From assembly GCA_012295275.1 (NCBI GenBank), contig CM022672.1:13946495-14010494 (forward strand): 64,000 bases of DNA, given 5' to 3'. The translations under genes were made by a program, and so were the position numbers. Origin of the DNA: Chrysomallon squamiferum. Lineage: Eukaryota; Mollusca; Gastropoda; Neomphalida; Peltospiridae. Numbering within the stretch: position 1 is the first letter of the stretch; each line of letters begins with the position of its first letter. This document shows positions 19,420 through 32,172 of this stretch, one piece after another. Under the pieces are notes generated by a model. That model saw nothing but the letters and a program-made list of their open reading frames with translations, was not told the DNA's origin and did not search any database.

Positions 19420-21062
19420 TGTGAAAATTCATGACTAGAAGACTGTAACGTGACACTGAAAATTGTTTTAATTATGGATTTTTGAATAACATATTTATTC
19501 TCATGTTTGTGTTGTTTTCTCTGAGACTGATTGGCTGGATATTTAGTTTCATACAGAAGACCATCTTCATCCTGACTGACATTTGAAGACTGATTTTTAT
19601 TGGATGAGAACAATGAAACTGTATGTTACAGGATATCCGATTGGCTGGTAAAACTTTGCTACATCACACATGTTTAATCATATCTTAGAAAAGACAATGG
19701 GACCATGACCATAATTATTAACAATAATTGGAATCTTGAGAGTGAAAGAATAAAAGGATAAAAACCACCAAGTGGAAACAATAATTATTTTAATGTTACT
19801 GTTTATATAATATAGTGGACAAGAGTTGGGCATTACATACAGATAGATCTCTTTGAAAAATCAATAATTTTCTTTCTCTTGGACACAGCACGGTTACGAA
19901 TCACAATTATGAAAACTGTGAATTCAGTAATTTTGCCAGTAAAATTGAGTTTAAAAATATGTGTTTCTTTGTTGTTACTGAAACCGTGATTGTAAGCATT
20001 TGGTGTGTTTTAAATTAATAGAACAACATTAAAAGGAGAACTTAACTACATAATCATGAAGATTATATGGCTCATGATAGTTTAAAATTATCATCATCAA
20101 CAGTGTGTGAAATGAGTTAGGCAACAACAAACAGGGCTGATGTAGTTTCATTTAAGCATATTTGTGGCAATCCATATTTAAAAATCTAGGAATTTTCACT
20201 CATTTGGATCAGCTTTTGTTGCCTAATTTTATATCAAGCTTGGTCAGTTCATAGTTATAAAATTTGATTTAATATACTCAGCTGTTTGATTAGACTGTTA
20301 ATTTTAATAAAGTCATTTAACAACAAGATTCAAACCTAAGAAGAAACTTAAAATTGACAAATTCACACAAATGTCTTTAAACAGAATTTATATTATCATT
20401 ACAAATGAATATTAATATTGTTTATTGTTGTAGAACTGTGGTTTTATTTAATTTATAACATTTTTTTTTTTTTTTTGAAAGAGAAATAAAAAGAACACAA
20501 CACCCAGATTTTAAAAAATATATTAGATTTTAAAAAAAATTAACAATTGAAATAAAATAAAATATTTTCACTGGCCACCACTGGAAGGAAAGGCTTTGAT
20601 CAAATTAACTTTGCTTTACAATTGTTAAACTCAGGCATTGATTTTAATAAATTTAGAGAGAAAATAAAAACTTGTGGAATATGCAACCCAAATTGTTCAA
20701 CTATAAAATGATACATCAGTTAAGTTAAATTCTGTAATAAAAAAAATAAATGTCTTATATTATATTTTATACAAATAAACATGGTAATTATTAAGACACC
20801 AGTTTTAAAAGATTACTGAATAAAACAAAAAATTCAGTAACATCAATAAAAATATTTCAAATTCAAGGATTAATAAAAAACTAATGCTGCTTGAATTAAC
20901 AATGTCAGAAAATAAATTTTACATGTATGCTAAAAATAAACACATTAGATATTCTAGTATAAACAAATAGTAAAACCAATAATAATAAAATGAATAATGT
21001 GAACATGCCAAAAAAGGGTAAACTGTATTTAATTCTTCCACAAAAATCTTTAGGATTAATTA

Positions 21063-21121
<59 letters not shown>

Positions 21122-22497
21122 TTAATATTTTTAATTAATTACAAAAACCTCAATCCAGTCATGTCATAATAAAATGTTACTAAATGCATGTCTTATTAAT
21201 AATTTTGATTATTCTGCTAACAGTAATTTGTCTTAATAAAACTGATATCTGAAGACTATGCTAAATATACAACAATTTTGATAAGACTTAGTTCTCAATC
21301 AATATGTTTACAAATAAACAATAACATATAAATGAACTTTATTTATGTTAATAAAGAATTAATGGAATGGTAAGGATTATTACAAATAATTTGGAATGTA
21401 TAAAAGAAAATCTTTAATATTTATTTCACTTATTTTTGCATATATATCCATCAAAACTGAAATTACAAAAATAAACAAAACTTTCTTAAAAATCTATTCA
21501 AACAATTAGTGAATTACCAATTTACAATCCTCAGTCCAAAGTACAAAATAATTAAATAAATAAATAGTGCAAGTATATTTTTAAATAATGTCTCATTATG
21601 AACAATGTATGTAAATGTATCAGCTACAAACAGTTTGTTAAGACACTGAAATAATGCTGAATTCATTTTATTTCTGACTTTGATGCCTGATGTCCATTAT
21701 AGTGATCCTGCATATTTGAAAAGTTATGAATGAAACAGATAAAAACAAAAACCAAAGTAAAAAATGAAAGAAAAAAATCTCCTTAAAATGATATTTTAAA
21801 AACAAAATAAATAATGCACAGATTAAAGATCCCATATCAAACATGTTAACTGGGTTTTTTCTGGTCGATGATGTTCTGTTTAACAAAATTTATATCAGGC
21901 ATAGAACTAGTAAAACTGTTATACAAAACTTCCCTCAGATCCCCTGCATGAAAGTATAAATGGATTTAGTATTGGGTTCAGTTCTCAAACTATTTCATCT
22001 CATCCAGAATGTGATACATTTGAAATTTAAGACAAATCTGGCCCCAGATATTCCGAACAAGAAATTAGTACTAATGTTCAGAAAACACAGCCAGTAATAA
22101 TTCGTTGGTTTTTATTCCATATTTACAAGAACTAAGATATATACAGCAGATAGTTAAATATTTTTTTATTTACCTAGCAATTTATTAACATTAAAAACTG
22201 TAATAACAAAAATAAATAAGCAATTTAGTATTATGTTTCCAACTCAATTTCATGAGAATAATAAAAATAATAACTTGATTGCCAGTTTCCACTAGTATAT
22301 ATGTGCACTGCCTTACTGTACATATATTAACAAATATTTAAAAAAATATTATGCCAGTATCAATCTGTAGAGATCTGAAAATCAAAAAATAATTATTTTA
22401 TATTTCTTTAATTATTTTTCTAATTTGACTAATCACAGTTTGATAAAAGGAAGCCATCAGAGCAAAACCTGAGACATATTATTCATTAAATTAAAAT
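19420..22497. other. ODR4 3' UTR and convergent spacer
   Basis: Begins with the ODR4 3' UTR and continues as AT-rich spacer between two convergent genes. A pure AAT microsatellite lies at 21064-21118. No further gene, transposon end or structured RNA is evident. Confidence 0.55.
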
Positions 22498-23717
22498 TCA
22501 GGAATGTAGAACCCTGAGTGATTTTTCTATTGTTTTGGAGAAAAGATCTTCATCAGTTAGTACTAGTTTAATCTGTTCCACTCTCATTTCCAATATCATC
22601 CCTGAAAAATGAAGAAAGAAAAAATAGAAAGATAATGAAAATAACAATTCAGTATTATGAAATATTAAAAAATTAGCAAAATTAGCAAAATTAACATTGA
22701 CTGTATATTTTAAATATGTCTGCATACTTACCAACCTCCTTACACACACACATGCACGCACGCACGCACACACACACACACACGCACAATCACGTAAACA
22801 ATATACATGTATTTGATTTTTGAAACTATCTTTACAAACTATAACATGTACTTTCCTTCTAGGGGAAAGTACACAAAAAAACCACAAAAAAACAAACATT
22901 TTGTTTATAAAACAAGAATCTGAAATGGCAAAAGCAGGTTTCCTCTCATTATCTATATACTCGTTAACCATATTGCCATAAATCAAAATTACAAATGTCA
23001 TAAATGTATTATTAAATAAAAATGTATATTCTTTCCTTACAAATTATTATTTTCAAACTCCTACCAGTTTAAATATTTATCTGCAAACTCTTGCCTGTGA
23101 TTTGTGGAGCATCCTTAGGATGTATTTTTACAATTTTTTCGAAAAGCCTTTCTCCTAACTTTTCAACTTCAGAATCAGGTGTAAATGTCATTGTGTTATT
23201 GCAGCTGCTGCTGTTGTTGTTGTCATTGTGGAACGCACAGTTTGCTGGAATATTTAGAAACTGAAGATACGCTGATTTTGCTTTCTCAACGGCTTGAAGA
23301 AGTTGATCAGGGGAGTTCAGAATATCTGAGATAACTGCAGGGTCAAGTTCTAGCAGCATACCTGTAATTCATTTTGAAAATTTACTTTAACATTTTGTTA
23401 CAATTTTACAGTTAAATGGATTAAAGCATGATTATAATAAATAAAAAAAATTATGATTTAATAACATTTTAGAAAATTTGTAAAGCTAATTTAAAATCCA
23501 TAATAAATGTTAACCTTAGAGATTTAGTATATATGTATTACTTGGTTTACATTTGTTTTGTAATTTGTAATATTCTAAGATATTTAAGAATAATAAATAT
23601 TATTCTGTTTTTACTCTTGGATTTATAAATTTTTTTGGTTTAAATTTTTTTTTTTTAAATCCACATAAAATAAAATTTAAAAAATAGGACAACAAAAACA
23701 ACATGCAATAATAATAA

Positions 23718-23748
<31 letters not shown>

Positions 23749-23889
23749 CAGAAGAAGTAGAACAACACCACCACCAACAGTACAATTAAAATAAATAAAA
23801 AAATGTAAACCTGTTATCTGAGCACAAAGAGATGGTTCTAATTCAGCGACTCTTTCAAATAGTTCATCTCCTACATCAGAATCCTCCAT
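22498..23889 (-). CDS. small protein of two tandem MLLE (PABC-type) domains
   Basis: MLLE domains are five-helix peptide-binding modules known from the C-terminus of poly(A)-binding protein and from UBR5; they bind PAM2 motifs. Exons on the minus strand: 23811-23889, 23095-23361, 22498-22601, giving 149 aa. Domain 1 (about 5-66) reads DELFERVAELEPSLCAQITG then MLLELDP; domain 2 (about 94-149) reads GERLFEKIVKIHPKDAPQITG then MILEMR. Both keep the ITG-M(L/I)LE signature. In both domains the intron falls inside the same glycine codon, so the two probably arose by internal duplication. A low-complexity N/S linker joins them. No RRM or HECT domain is visible, unlike PABP or UBR5. The ATG at 23889 is the first in frame, but the frame stays open upstream to an acceptor-like CAG near 23930, so an extra 5' exon is possible. 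The second intron begins with GC. Confidence 0.8.
22741..22788. repeat. (CA/CG)n microsatellite
   Basis: Interrupted CA and CG dinucleotides in the last intron of the tandem-MLLE gene. Confidence 0.9.
23720..23757. repeat. (GAA)n run in the first intron of the MLLE gene
   Basis: About twelve GAA units, followed by CCA/CCACCA. On the sense (minus) strand this is a TTC tract beginning about 50 bp after the exon 1 donor. Confidence 0.85.
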
Positions 23890-24777
23890 CACCAAGAGTG
23901 TTCTAGTGATTAATACTACCTCTGTATAATCTAGTTCTCATAACCAGCCATATCCTAAAAATATATTTCAGGAGAATAATCATTCAGTGAAATAATAAGA
24001 AGTGCAGAACATGAGTTTTAACTTGGTGGTTAGAAAATGTTGCTAATGTTCACACCTGTCATGTTATTCAAGTCATTTTCTTGTTCACTTTCTGGGTATA
24101 ACAAAGATCACTTATTGCCCACATACAAGTGCACACACAGAAAAACATAATTGTATTAAAAGGTGAAGAGGTATCACTGTCAATGAAAATTAAACAGAGT
24201 GATGTATACTTTCCCATAAAATTGGGGTATTCAGATGAGATAACAAATCATCTATGAACAATCTCTACTTAATTAATGAGCAAATAATTTTGTAGGGCTT
24301 TATTCAAAGCAAAATTTTATGAGTTAAAAAATTCTAGTACTTTAATATTTATCACAATCTGCATATCATATTATTGTTATTCATAAAAACTTATTAACTT
24401 TGATTTTTTTTTTTTTTATTATAAAAAGGCTAATATTTTATCGTTAGGTTTTAAAGGAATTCAAGTCTTCTAAGTTACAATTTATTTCAACATTTAACTT
24501 GACTAAAGAACTCGAGTTCAGATCACCATCACCACTGCTTGTTTGCTTTTATATTTGTGCGAAAGAAAGAAAATGCAAAAGATTAAAATTACCGAATAAA
24601 ATAAATTTTATTAAAACATAATAGTGGAAACGGTTGAAGTTATCCACAAAACGTAACAGTTTTGCTTGTCTACTTCTGTCACTTTTCCCTTAATACAGAA
24701 AGTGGATGATAGTATTATCTAAAATGTTTTAATAATTAGAAATATTGATACTTGTATGATCCTTTCATTAAGGATTG

Positions 24778-24820
<43 letters not shown>

Positions 24821-25277
24821 TTTTTTTTAAATATATATCTTAGGAATTCAGGAGCCTTATACCTCTTTTTCCTCCTTGTGACAACATTATTGCGGTTACG
24901 GACACACCTGTTAGGAGTTCCACTCTTGGTATGAAACTATAGTCTTAAAGGTGGAATAAAATGTGTGGATTGCATTTTTAAATCAATAAAAATATTTTGT
25001 TTGTTTGTTGTTGTTTTTTTGGTGTTTTTGTTTTTTTTTGTTTTTTAAATTCAAATGATATAACATGTCATGCAAATATTCTTTTACTTATAAATTGAAA
25101 CATCACTTCGCAAGAAAATATTTATCAATGCAATTTAAAAAGCCACTGTAGTAAATTATTTAATGAAGAGTTGATTGCTAATAATGTTAGTTAATATCGT
25201 GAATTTAAAATATAATTGTAATTTAGAATGTAGTTTTCCTGGCGTATGAATATTTTATTTGCAACTTCCTGTTCGTT
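23890..25277. other. divergent intergenic region, MLLE gene / RPL28
   Basis: Holds the promoters of two divergent genes. An ATT microsatellite is at 24779-24820. A GC-richer patch at 24840-24940 reads open on the minus strand (TKSGTPNRCVRNRNN, basic tail) between an acceptor-like TATAG near 24930 and a GTATAA donor-like site near 24852; it could be an exon but has no phase partner I could verify. The plus-strand reading of that patch is hydrophobic and unconvincing. Confidence 0.45.
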
Positions 25278-25300
25278 CTCTTTTTCCATTACAATTTGAG
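25278..25300 (+). promoter_or_regulatory. RPL28: probable non-coding leader exon of RPL28 with TOP motif
   Basis: A pyrimidine tract CTCTTTTTCC starts near 25278 and is followed by ATTACAATTTGAG and a GT at 25301. Animal ribosomal protein mRNAs begin with such a 5' terminal oligopyrimidine tract and often splice a short leader to a coding exon. The coding exon of RPL28 is indeed preceded by an acceptor (TTTTAAG at about 25745-25751) with 17 bases of leader. The exact cap site is inferred. Confidence 0.4.
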
Positions 25301-25768
25301 GTGTGCACATGTGGTTTTATTAATTTCGTATAATATCTCATCTATAGTAACAAACTGGTACATTAATCATTCATTAATTAAAATTAAAAATGAAAATTCC
25401 TTAAATGTATTAGTTACAAACATAAACAGCAAGAATTTAATAATAAACCTACACGAGGTACACTAAACTAGACGAGTTTCACCAAACTTGAAACTACCAA
25501 TCACTAGATTTAGTAGTGGCATAATTACTGAGTCTGTTATGGTTCATCAATACTCGGACTAAAACTTATGATCATATCCATTTTGCTTGAGAATTAATTG
25601 CAATTTTGCCTTAAATGTGGTTCATATAAGTTATAATTATTACAATATTGTATGTCATATTCTGTGAATGTAAATCTTGACATTATTTATTTTTTTAATT
25701 TTTTTAAAAGTCATTTGTACAGTAACATTTATCTGTTTAATTTATTTTAAGGGCTCCAGTGTGCCATC

Positions 25769-28091
25769 ATGTCTAGTGATCTGCAGTGGATGATAATCCG
25801 CAACAGTTCCTGCTTCCTCCTCAGAAGGAACGGAATAACGCTTACCAAGGTAATTTTTGTTCTGGACCAAATGTTTCAGTAAAAAAAAAAAAATAAAATG
25901 CACAAAACCTGAATGTTATTGGTAATTTTGTTGTTTGGCAAACAACCTATTGATATATTGTAACAGTTTGTTGTGCATCACTATCAGATGTGACATGTGA
26001 CACTAAATTAAAATTAAAAACTGTTTTGTTTTACTAATGAATTAAAAACAGTTTGATATTTCTTATTATGATTAGTCTTAAAGTAACAGCATCATATTTT
26101 GACACTTTCTTGATCTGTTTCTTGCAGACAGAATAAAAGAAATTTTCTAATGAATTTTGTTGACAAAATTAATGTTAAGTGATCATTTTTAGTTGGTATA
26201 TCTTCTCATGAGCCATTTCTTGTGTAAACATCATACATTTTTATCTCTCACTGAAAAAACATGGATATAATTAATTAGTAACAGATAATTACAAAATGGG
26301 TAACCAATGTACCAGTTTTATCTTTCAACTATGTTTATCTTGCCCGGGTCTTAATGACTGAAAAATAGAAAAAAAAAAAAATTATATATGTTTTTGAAAT
26401 TTGTTAATTTGTGAAAATAATGTTAAATTTATAAATTAATATATTTGAATAATATAATGATCTTAAGAAGCTTCTGGTTGCAGATAACATGTACTGTGAT
26501 TTTGCCTATGTCATTATGTTGAAATTGAATTTACAGTGATTTCACCTTTAAGTGTAGATTATAAGTATGTCATTCTTTATTAAGTAAAGAATTTCTTTCT
26601 CAAAGAAAAAAAAAAATTTGAGCTTGAAAAAAATAAATGGTTTTTATCTTAATGTGAATATCACAAAAAGAAAAAAAAAAAAAAAAAAATTTTTTATTTT
26701 CCTAGAAATTTTACTTTTCACATATATTTATTTATTATCAACATCTTCTAAAAGCAAAATGAAACTTGTTTTAATGTTGTTTTATTCTTTTGTTCATGTA
26801 CAATTTTATTTTTCCCTTGCACAGGAGCCACACAACCTGAAGAGTCGAAATTCCTTCCGCTTCAATGGTTTAGTTCACAAGAAAACTGTTGGTGTGGAAC
26901 CAGCTAAGGATGGCAAGGGTGTTGTTCTTGTCACAAAGAATGCCAGAAGTATGCTTACATTTTAAAAGAAGTTCTCCTTTTCTTTTTTTTTGACACTTTT
27001 ACTGGAATTCAGTATTTTGCTGTGATAAATATTATTAAAACATTTTATGAGGGATTAGTATTTGTGTTTAGCTCAAATATAACTGAAGTAAGTTTTGTGA
27101 AAAAAAGAAGAAGAAAAAGATTGATTTGTTAATGTTACTCATTATCAGTTATTATAACTAATGAGAGACGTTTTTTTGTTTTATTAATGGTTTTGCATTT
27201 TAATTTAGTTTTAATTTAATCTCTAAGACTGAAATTTATCATTTTAAATGAAGTAAAAATATTTGCATACATGATCACCTGTTTAACTGTTTTTCATTGC
27301 ACTAGTTTTTAGTTTGTTTTATTATTTATTTTTTACATTTCTGCCCAGATACACACTAGAATTGATAGGATTTTCTCTATTTATGTTATGTAAAGGATAT
27401 TTTTAATATTGGTCAGAAGATATAAATTAAAAAAAATCTTGTGAGTTTTGAACATTTATATTTTAAATTTAATGTTTTGCTTGTTTTCAAACTATCATTC
27501 CTTTTTAATAAAAAAAAAAAAAATCATTTTGACAAATGTTTAATTTAAATCAATTTAAGAAACCATTTGGAATATATATAAAACATAATTTAATCATATT
27601 CATGATTTAAAATAGTGAAAATAAAAAAGCACAAAAATCTTTTGTTTTCAGACAGAAAGAAGCCTGCAAAAGTTTACAACAGAGTTTTACTGAAACGAGA
27701 TGCTCGAAGGACATTTAATACTATTCGCAAAACCATAAGAAATAGACACTACAGGAAAGATTTAAAGATGGTATGAATTAGTTAAACTATTTATTTTTCC
27801 CAAAAAAAGAAATTCAGTCTTTTAATATAAAAATCTGCGTAACGTTTTTATTTTTTTCATTATTGAATTAAACGAGAAACAAGCTTTTGCTTGCATATAA
27901 ATCTGCAGTTTATCTTATTTGTTTAAAAAAAACCCACTTTTTTAAAATGTAAACGTAATGAAATAATTGGAACGTGTTTCTACTAAAGCTGTTTTTTTTT
28001 TTTTCAGGCTGCCATACGCAAAGCTAGTGCACTGTTAAGAAGTCAGAAGCCAGTTGTTGTCCGAAAAAATATTCGACCAAAAAAAGATTAA
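25769..28091 (+). CDS. RPL28: large-subunit ribosomal protein L28 (eL28)
   Basis: Structural component of the cytosolic 60S subunit. Coding exons: 25769-25849, 26825-26948, 27652-27770, 28008-28091; phases close to give 135 aa (human 137). The start [12 protein letters not shown], the block [19 protein letters not shown] and the C-terminal [18 protein letters not shown] are diagnostic for eL28. The protein is rich in K and R throughout. No paralogue-type damage is seen. Poly(A) signals AATAAA lie at 28111-28116 and 28121-28126, close to the stop as expected of a ribosomal protein gene. Upstream it is divergent from the tandem-MLLE gene; downstream it converges on the RNF26-type gene. Confidence 0.97.
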
Positions 28092-29378
28092 ACTTTTTGT
28101 GAAATGTCAGAATAAAATTGAATAAAGATCACAGAGACTGACATGTATAATGTAACTTATTATTTTAAACAGGCTTCAGGCACTTAATAGCTATTGCCTG
28201 TACAAATAGTAGTAGTTCGATACAAAATTAGTTTATGACCTTGAAGGTGTGGCTATAACATTTATTTCATTTTTAACCATAATATATGAAATTTTTCATA
28301 TTAGAATTAGTTGATGATAGGAATGTGCAAGAATAAAATTAAAAAACGGGGGATTTAAGAAAAAATTATAATTCTTAGGCATAACTGATAGATATCATTG
28401 GGAACATTTTTTATTATCATGGTACTAATTTTGGACAAAAGATGTTAGTTGAATTTTGCTATTTGCTTTTGTTTAGTTTTCAGATGTATTGAATTACTTA
28501 ACAAATATTAAAATTATAGTTCACTACAGATTCTTGTATCCTTGAAGTAAATCTATTCACTCGTTAACTGTGTGTCTGAAATACCATTACAGTGGATTTG
28601 TTTGAACAGACAGAACCCAGAAAATGAAATGTTTAGTTAATTACTTGGTGTACAGAAATACAACAAGTTACCTTTATTTACAATTGTCATTTACAACTGG
28701 AAGGAGTAATTGGTAAATTCAGGAAGTAAAAAATGATAAAATATTTTTAAAAAAACAAATAAAATTTATATACAGATTATTAAATCTAATTTTAAAGTCT
28801 AGGAATATATTTCAGATTAATTACAATAAAATGACTAATGAATAAAGTTTATAAAAAACTGAACTCATAAAATTGCTGCATGCTTAAATATATTTTGTCA
28901 TTCCATGTAACAAAGTTTATTATTCTGAAAGATAGAAATGTGCTTCACAGATGCTGGGGTAAGGTCCTAGGTAATTAAACCTGATAAACTATATATTATG
29001 AAGAAAAATGATAACTACATTTTAAAATGCAATTACTGAGATATACTGAGTAAAATGCAGACTAGACACAAAGTTGTACAGCTGCTAAGTAAATGGTCAG
29101 TAGTATTTGATCTCAAAGAATGTTCTAAAACAGTCATAATACTAATATGTACTGAATGCAGTTCTTACATTTTTTTTTACAAATATCTTCCAAATGTAAA
29201 ATAATAAATGAAAATACCTTTGTAATTAACAAGTTTATATAGTTAAAAGCACCAATATCCATCTTGGATGGTCAACAAATTTTTATTATTACTTTTTTCA
29301 AAATGAAATATAAATTTAAACAAACTTAATGACTGTTAAAAAAACTGAAATATTTCTGTCATAGATGGTATGAATGAA
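28092..29378. other. convergent 3' spacer RPL28 / RNF26
   Basis: Short RPL28 3' UTR, then AT-rich sequence that should include the 3' UTR of the minus-strand RNF26-type gene. No open frame of interest and no repeat element seen. Confidence 0.55.
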
Positions 29379-30674
29379 TCACACGTAGACATTCATAACT
29401 TTTTCAATGGACTGTCTACAAAGAGGACACACTCTCCTTACAGCATACGTTGATCTCACAATGTGATTTGTACACTCAACACACAGGCACATGTGTCGAC
29501 ATGGCAACACAAGCACACATTTACTTCTGTCTTGACAAACAACACATTTTCTTTTATCCTTTTCTTTTTCTATTTCATAAGCAAAATCTTCTAGGGTTAG
29601 ATTTTTAAGTCTGGATGGTGTTGACGAGCGACTCCGCAATGAATAACCTTGAGTTGGTGGTTCTGGAAGATTGATTTCAATTTCTTGATCACTGTCTGAT
29701 GAGAAGGTTTGAGAGTTGACCGATCCATCGTCATCATCATCATCATCACTGATCTGATTTTCACTGTCTGTGTTTTCCGAGTTGTTTGTGCTGGAATGAC
29801 TGCTATCACTTTCATATTCATCCTCTTCCTCAACTGCTTCAGGGTCTACGATTTCCACATCGCTTTCAAAACCAATATCATAATCATACTGGGTTCTGCG
29901 AGGTCTAGTTCTTGGCCACAGTGCATGTCTGAAAGGGATGCCATGAGACATAATAAAGCTAATGCAGTTTGAGATAACAAGGTAAATGAAACAACAAATG
30001 ATAATTCCTAGGTAAACTTCCTTTGATAAAGTGAATGTTTTATTGAAAGTGTTGACAAGTATATTCCAGATGTTATACAGATAGTTGTAACTGCTGTACA
30101 ATATACTTAGAACTGAGGCAAAAACAAAGCCTAAACTCCACCATATTGTTTTTAAAATATATATAACAACATTTCCAATAATTGAGAAGCCACCTACAAC
30201 TGCATTTAGCAAATTCTGTATTATTTCAATTCCATAGTTCCACAGTGTAGTAAAGTTGTTCACGATGTCTAATGCTGATTGTTTTACTGCTGTTGCTGTT
30301 GAAAAACTGCCGGTATAAATATATACCAAAATGACTTCTGCTCCAGCAACAGCAAGATTCACGATTTTATAGACAAGAATAAATACTTTCCAAATAAATA
30401 AAACGATAGCTTTTAAACAAAGAAAAATTTCAAACATAAATTCGTAACAGCTTTGTAAAAAGTGGATAACAGATGTGCCTATGTATGTGGCCGCACTGAA
30501 AGTCGCACAACACAAGGATGAAACGAAACCAAAAACGAAAGAAACGACGTTATAATTTGTGTCTATAATGAAACTGACAACATCCTTGGCTGTAATGATG
30601 TACATTGCGATGGTCTTGCAAATGGTCAATCCTAGATGGAATGTGCCTTTAGCTGTAGCTATAATGTCAAACAT
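29379..30674 (-). CDS. RNF26: RNF26-type membrane RING E3 ubiquitin ligase
   Basis: RNF26 is a multi-pass ER E3 ligase that positions endosomes through SQSTM1 and acts on STING. The coding region is one exon of 431 aa (human 433, also a single coding exon). Residues 1 to about 255 hold several long hydrophobic spans; about 265-345 is acidic and Ser-rich with a seven-Asp run; the C3HC5-type RING is at 377-419 (CVVC..PCRHMCLCVEC..CPLC) and the protein ends MNVYV, the short hydrophobic tail seen after IAP/RNF26-class RINGs. An acceptor-like TTTCAG ends 16 bases upstream of the ATG (last base at 30691), so a non-coding 5' exon is likely. The frame remains open through that site, but the first ATG is 30674. 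It lies head-to-head with the repeat-containing paralogue at 32173. Confidence 0.9.
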   Translation of the reverse strand: MFDIIATAKGTFHLGLTICKTIAMYIITAKDVVSFIIDTNYNVVSFVFGFVSSLCCATFSAATYIGTSVIHFLQSCYEFMFEIFLCLKAIVLFIWKVFILVYKIVNLAVAGAEVILVYIYTGSFSTATAVKQSALDIVNNFTTLWNYGIEIIQNLLNAVVGGFSIIGNVVIYILKTIWWSLGFVFASVLSILYSSYNYLYNIWNILVNTFNKTFTLSKEVYLGIIICCFIYLVISNCISFIMSHGIPFRHALWPRTRPRRTQYDYDIGFESDVEIVDPEAVEEEDEYESDSSHSSTNNSENTDSENQISDDDDDDDGSVNSQTFSSDSDQEIEINLPEPPTQGYSLRSRSSTPSRLKNLTLEDFAYEIEKEKDKRKCVVCQDRSKCVLVLPCRHMCLCVECTNHIVRSTYAVRRVCPLCRQSIEKVMNVYV

Positions 30675-30690
30675 AATATATGCTGGCGGT

Positions 30691-31784
30691 CTGAAATTCC
30701 AAAACACCCATACTGCTTGGTACTAACGCTTACCAAGCTATCATATGAGGAACAATTTATCGGTTTTCTTTCGTGTGGAAACTGTGTCAGGGTGTTAAGA
30801 GGAAATGTTCCCTATGTCAGAATATCTTAAATTATTTTTTGTTTTCTTCCATATATTGGAACTCGCTTAATTGCCACTAATTTAAGTACCTTGAAAATTA
30901 CTCTGTATCTTTAACAAAAATATTATTTATTTTAATTATTTACTTCTTTTTAAAGATTTAACATATTCTTTTTTTTTTTGGCTTGATAGTTAACCCCATA
31001 AACTGGCATAATTTTACGGTAAAAAAAAACACGTTTTAATGTAAATTTAGTGGTATAATTTTATGTTGTTTTAATACTATAAAAATACATTCCAGCTGTA
31101 TTTTACAAAAACATACGTTTCCACAGTATTATCTGGTGGTGATAATAGAATAAAATCATATTATTATTATTATTATTATTATTATTTATTATTATTATTA
31201 TTATTATTATTTTCGCTTTGATCATTAATGTTAATAAAAACAATAATAAAAAAGTATAACGTAAACGCTTTTTATAACATAAAATTAGTATACCAAATTT
31301 TAAACTATTGTGCATTATGTAACATGGAAACAAATAGTTTCAGGTGGGGAGGGAACAACTTTCAAGCGAATAAAATTTGTCAAATATTGCACTTTATGAA
31401 ACAGATGAGTGTATTTATTCATATTAAGAAATAATATGCATTTGAATATACATGGCAGTCACATAATTAACATTTTGTATATTATAATAATAATGATGAT
31501 GATTATTATATGCTGTCAAAAGAAACTTTTAAATTTTAAAAAAAAATTGTCTGTCTGTTTCTTTCATTTCTTTCTTTCTTTCCCTTCTTTCTTGTTGTTG
31601 ATGTTGAGTTATTATTAGTTACAAAAAGTGACATCATGTGATCTGTAATACTATAAGATATCTTTAGATGTAACCTTCCCCAGCTTTACACAATTTCTGA
31701 AAACATCTGAAATTTTAATTTAATTTAATTTAATTTAATTTAATTTAATTTAATTTCTTTCTTTCTTTCTTTCTTCTTCTTCTT

Positions 31785-31815
<31 letters not shown>

Positions 31816-32172
31816 TTATTTTGTTTTGTCTGTTCGTTACTGTTTTTGTGACGTTCATCACATACGTTGGTCATTGTGAGACGGTAACCATTGACAACGC
31901 CAAATGCAGTAGGTCAGACTCCGTAGCAGTAAAACAAAACAATAACAACTGAGAAACGAAATTTTGGTATGGAAGTAAACACTGTAATTTCAGGATCAAT
32001 TTTATTAGGCGGATCTGTTTTCTACAGAACGACAATCAGATTTATAACATAATAGGATTGGTCTACACTAAGATTATTTATATAAAAAATATATATATAT
32101 ATAAATATTAAATCAATTTTTTTCGAAGACTTTATGAAATGTTTCTCATCATAGTTTTGACTCGGAAGCGGA
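30691..32172. other. divergent promoter region with simple repeats
   Basis: Between the RNF26-type gene and its divergent neighbour. Contains ATT runs at 31157-31211, a TTTAA pentanucleotide followed by TTTC and TTC runs at 31713-31814, and a TA run near 32090-32103. The 5' exon of the RNF26-type gene must lie here or beyond; I could not place it. Short frames here are low-complexity. Confidence 0.5.
31713..31814. repeat. (TTTAA)n-(TTTC)n-(TTC)n compound microsatellite
   Basis: Three successive pyrimidine-rich arrays with different unit lengths, directly adjacent to each other. Confidence 0.9.
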
